From contig JAUWHC010000095.1 in NCBI GenBank assembly GCA_030606095.1, forward strand, positions 1 to 8,169: a stretch of DNA of 8,169 nt, given 5' to 3'. Below, one piece after another: positions 5,948 to 8,169 of the stretch (within the stretch, counting starts at the first letter, position 1; the number at the start of each line of letters is the position of its first letter). Under the pieces are notes generated by a model that made no database searches, was not told the origin of the DNA, and saw only the letters and a program-made list of their open reading frames with translations. A program made the position numbers and the translations under genes. This DNA comes from Promethearchaeota archaeon. GTDB lineage: Archaea; Asgardarchaeota; Lokiarchaeia; Sigyniarchaeales; SOKP01.

Positions 5948-6997
5948 TTAATTATTGATTGGTCCAATCTTTTTCAAGCTAAAGTTATAATGAAAAATAG
6001 AGTATCCTCCAAAAAATAAGAGATAGGCACTTCTGAATAAGTGATCTATAATAAATATTGACAAAATCTCAGGGAATGAAATTGTGAGAGAATAAAAGAA
6101 GTAAATAAATACAGCTCCTACATTTTCTGAAATTCCCCAACCCCCAGGAGTAATAGGAAAAGTTTTACTAAAAAATGTAAGTATGATGGCAAGTATCAAT
6201 AAAAAGATGTTAAATTGATATCCTAGTATGTAAAAAAAGATAATAACAATAGATGCATCTATTATCCAGGTTGGAAAACCCAGCAAGATTATGTAAATTA
6301 ACTCTCGTTTATGATCTTTAAATTTTATCATACCCTCTTTAAAATTTTTCATAAATCGGTCTATATATTGAGCTAGTTTTGGTAATACCTTATTTAAAAT
6401 ATTAATTATGAACTCTGTTTTATATAGAAGTAAAATAAAGATCACTAAAATTCCAATAATAACTATCGCACCAATAGCTAAATAAAATTGTATATTTAGA
6501 CCTAAAATTTGCCCAGAGGTCGCTCCACTGAAATTACTAATATAAAGATATATTAGCGCAAAACTACTGATAATAAAAAGTAGGATTAAATCTAATATTC
6601 TTTCAATCGCAACTGCAGCTGTAGATTCACTGAGTTTAATATTTTCTTCATCTTTTATAATAAAAATTTTAGCTAAATCTCCTAATTTACCGGGTGTTAG
6701 ATCATTAATAACAAATGAAGCTCCAGTTGAGAAATATGAGGTTGAATATTTAATATTTAGATTAAGACCTTTAAAAACTAATTTTAGTTTATATGCCCTT
6801 AATATAAACGCAATAGTGTATGTTATTACAAAAACCAATAACCCAAAAAAACCTACAGTGATTAAGTTTTGAATAAATTGCAAAAAATCTATAAAAAACA
6901 TCATAAAAATTAATAATAAAATGGTACAAATTCCTATGATTAGCCGTTTTCTTCTTTTTATCCAAACAATGAATTTGCTTTTTTCTTCTTCACTCAT
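5948..6997 (-). CDS. UPF0104/LPG-synthase-TM family membrane protein, flippase-like
   Basis: 349-residue polytopic membrane protein of the lysylphosphatidylglycerol synthase transmembrane (AglD/MprF-like) family. Seen: a charged N-terminus (KRRKR at 14-18), about eight spans (near 19-37, 49-67, 128-150, 170-192, 233-257, 263-281, 293-305 and 309-336) and the family motifs RAYK at 67-70, DLTPGKLGDLAK at 99-110, ERILD at 132-136 and PITPGGWGISE at 281-291. Known: relatives either form the lipid-translocating part of MprF or occur fused or adjacent to GT2 enzymes of lipid-sugar synthesis. Inference: it flips, or helps to handle, a polyprenyl-phosphate sugar made by the nearby GT2 protein. The ATG at 6997 gives a short cytoplasmic lead before the first span, and no Shine-Dalgarno sequence is seen. 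The methyltransferase gene follows 45 bases downstream. The aminoacyl-transferase domain of true MprF is absent, so lysyl-lipid synthesis is unlikely. Confidence 0.85.
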   Translation of the reverse strand: MSEEEKSKFIVWIKRRKRLIIGICTILLLIFMMFFIDFLQFIQNLITVGFFGLLVFVITYTIAFILRAYKLKLVFKGLNLNIKYSTSYFSTGASFVINDLTPGKLGDLAKIFIIKDEENIKLSESTAAVAIERILDLILLFIISSFALIYLYISNFSGATSGQILGLNIQFYLAIGAIVIIGILVIFILLLYKTEFIINILNKVLPKLAQYIDRFMKNFKEGMIKFKDHKRELIYIILLGFPTWIIDASIVIIFFYILGYQFNIFLLILAIILTFFSKTFPITPGGWGISENVGAVFIYFFYSLTISFPEILSIFIIDHLFRSAYLLFFGGYSIFHYNFSLKKIGPINN

Positions 6998-7175
6998 AAA
7001 TTAAAATTCAAAATTTTCTTTTTATCTTAAATTTTTTCAATTTTAATGAAATAACGTTAAAATAATAAGATATTGTTAGGAGAACGATTTTAAAAAAGAG
7101 AAATTACACATTTTCAGTAATGATTTTATGTTTTAAGTAGATAAATTTTTTGGAAAAGAAATCAAAACATTATAT
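6998..7175. promoter_or_regulatory. Divergent promoter region, flippase-like gene and U32 gene
   Basis: 178 bases, nearly all A and T, separating two genes that point away from each other, so it must hold both promoters unless the genes are driven from elsewhere. On the minus strand TTAAGATAAA (7021-7030) lies at a suitable distance from the flippase-like start. On the plus strand ATAAATTTTTT at 7141-7151 is a possible but poor TATA element for the U32 gene. No open frame of meaningful length, hairpin or repeat of note was found. Confidence 0.35.
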
Positions 7176-8169
7176 ATGGAAAAGGTTGAATTATTAGCAC
7201 CTGCTAAAAATTTTAAGGCGATAAAAGCTGCCTCAAAATATGCTGATTCCATCTATTTTGGAATTGAAAAGTTTAATATGAGGATGCGTTCTGAGAATTT
7301 TGCTTTAAAAGACTTAGATAAAATTGTTAATTTTTGTAATAATGAAAATTTAAAATCATATTTAGCAACCAATATTTTAGTTTATGATAATGAGATAAAA
7401 ATTCTGCGAAATATAATAAGAGAGACTAAAAATGCAGGGATAGACGCTGTAATCGTACATGATATAGCAGCGGTTCAAGTAGCTAAAGAAATTGGAATCC
7501 CTTTTCATATATCTACGCAATGCAATGTTTCAAATTCACTTTCTGCTCAATTTTATGAAAAATTAGGAGCAGAAAGGATCATCTTAGCACGGGAGTTATC
7601 TTTAGAAAAAATTAAAGAAATTAAGAGGAATTTGTCCAAAACCGAAATTGAAATTTTCATTCATGGAGCGATGTGCACTTCTATAAGTGGAAGGTGTTAT
7701 TTCTCACAAGATATTTGTGGTTCCGAAGAAAAATCTGCTAATCGAGGAAATTGTATACAACCCTGTAGGAGACGTTGGTGGGTACGTGAGGAATCTGGAG
7801 CAGAATACATCTACGATGGAGTTAGGTTCATGAATTCAAGAGATCTTTGTACAATTGCCCACATACCTAAATTCATCGAAGCTAAGGTTGACGCTTTTAA
7901 AATTGAAGGCAGGATGCGTCACCCTCACTATGTCGAGGTGGTTACAAAAATTTACCGAGAAGCTATTGAGGCTTATTATAACGGTACTTTTTCAAAAAAA
8001 AAAGTAGGTCGATGGGTTACTGACTTAAAAAAAGTTTATAATCGAGGATTTACTCCAGGATTTTACTTTAAGAGAATGACTGAAGAAGACCATCAACATA
8101 AATCCCCTTCAAATTTATCACATTTCAGATATATCAAAGTTGGTCAAGTTGAGGATTATTCGAAAGATT
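7176..8169 (+). CDS. U32 family protein (RlhA/TrhP/UbiU-like), 3' end outside window
   Basis: First 331 codons of a U32 family protein, open to the right edge. The family was first called peptidase; well-studied bacterial members are iron-sulfur proteins that hydroxylate tRNA (TrhP), rRNA (RlhA) or ubiquinone precursors (UbiU/UbiV). Seen: N-terminal KVELLAPAKNFKAIKAA, the U32 signature EIFIHGAMCTSISGRCYFS at 159-177, NRGNCIQPCRRRW at 189-201, and MNSRDLC at 219-225 followed by DAFKIEGRMRHPHYVEVV. C167, C174, C193 and C225 have nearly the spacing of the four [4Fe-4S] ligands I recall for UbiU. C181 and C197 are extra nearby cysteines. The ATG at 7176 starts right at the first family strand, and an in-frame stop at 7134 limits any extension. 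The RNA-linked role is a family-based inference; whether this archaeal-type member modifies tRNA, rRNA or something else is unknown. Confidence 0.9.
   Translation, partial: MEKVELLAPAKNFKAIKAASKYADSIYFGIEKFNMRMRSENFALKDLDKIVNFCNNENLKSYLATNILVYDNEIKILRNIIRETKNAGIDAVIVHDIAAVQVAKEIGIPFHISTQCNVSNSLSAQFYEKLGAERIILARELSLEKIKEIKRNLSKTEIEIFIHGAMCTSISGRCYFSQDICGSEEKSANRGNCIQPCRRRWWVREESGAEYIYDGVRFMNSRDLCTIAHIPKFIEAKVDAFKIEGRMRHPHYVEVVTKIYREAIEAYYNGTFSKKKVGRWVTDLKKVYNRGFTPGFYFKRMTEEDHQHKSPSNLSHFRYIKVGQVEDYSKD

Noticed and set aside
7078..7082. AGGAG, a Shine-Dalgarno-like sequence
   Set aside because: No start codon with a meaningful reading frame follows at suitable distance, and the U32 start is almost 100 bases away.

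Overview
The window is AT-rich and densely coding. No gap between genes exceeds about 180 bases. It most likely comes from an archaeon. Shine-Dalgarno-like sequences are absent in front of the genes, TATA-box-like elements lie about 24 to 40 bases ahead of several start codons (fitting leaderless or short-leader transcripts), and one gene set looks like lipid-linked sugar metabolism. A low-GC Asgard or related archaeon carrying bacterial-style two-component genes would fit, but that lineage is a guess and not shown by the sequence.

Layout from left to right: (1) 1-1220, plus strand: the C-terminal part of a membrane-type sensor histidine kinase (a HAMP remnant enters at the left edge), overlapping by 4 bases a stand-alone receiver protein of the Rcp1/CheY-like type. 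(2) 1326-1790, minus strand: a zinc dCMP deaminase. (3) 1944-3179, plus strand, divergent from the deaminase: a LarA-like nickel-pincer 2-hydroxyacid racemase/epimerase homologue with its main catalytic positions intact. (4) 3259-6997: four genes suited to building and moving lipid-linked sugars: a polytopic GT-C-like membrane protein (minus), a GT2 polyprenyl-phosphate sugar synthase-like enzyme (plus), a class I SAM methyltransferase (minus) and an UPF0104/LPG-synthase-TM flippase-like protein (minus). (5) 7176 to the right edge, plus strand: the N-terminal 331 codons of a U32 family protein (RlhA/TrhP/UbiU-like, called peptidase or hydroxylase) with the family Cys pattern.

The most coherent story is region 4. 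A GT2 enzyme would load a sugar onto a polyprenyl or dolichyl phosphate at the cytoplasmic face. The UPF0104 protein would help bring the lipid-sugar across the membrane, or act as a membrane partner of the GT2. The GT-C-like protein would use it as donor on the outer face. The methyltransferase could modify the glycan or lipid. The genes are not one operon (the GT2 and GT-C genes are divergent, and the methyltransferase and GT2 genes converge with a 24-base overlap), so the functional link is inferred from adjacency. No RNA gene, CRISPR array, insertion sequence or prophage feature was seen.
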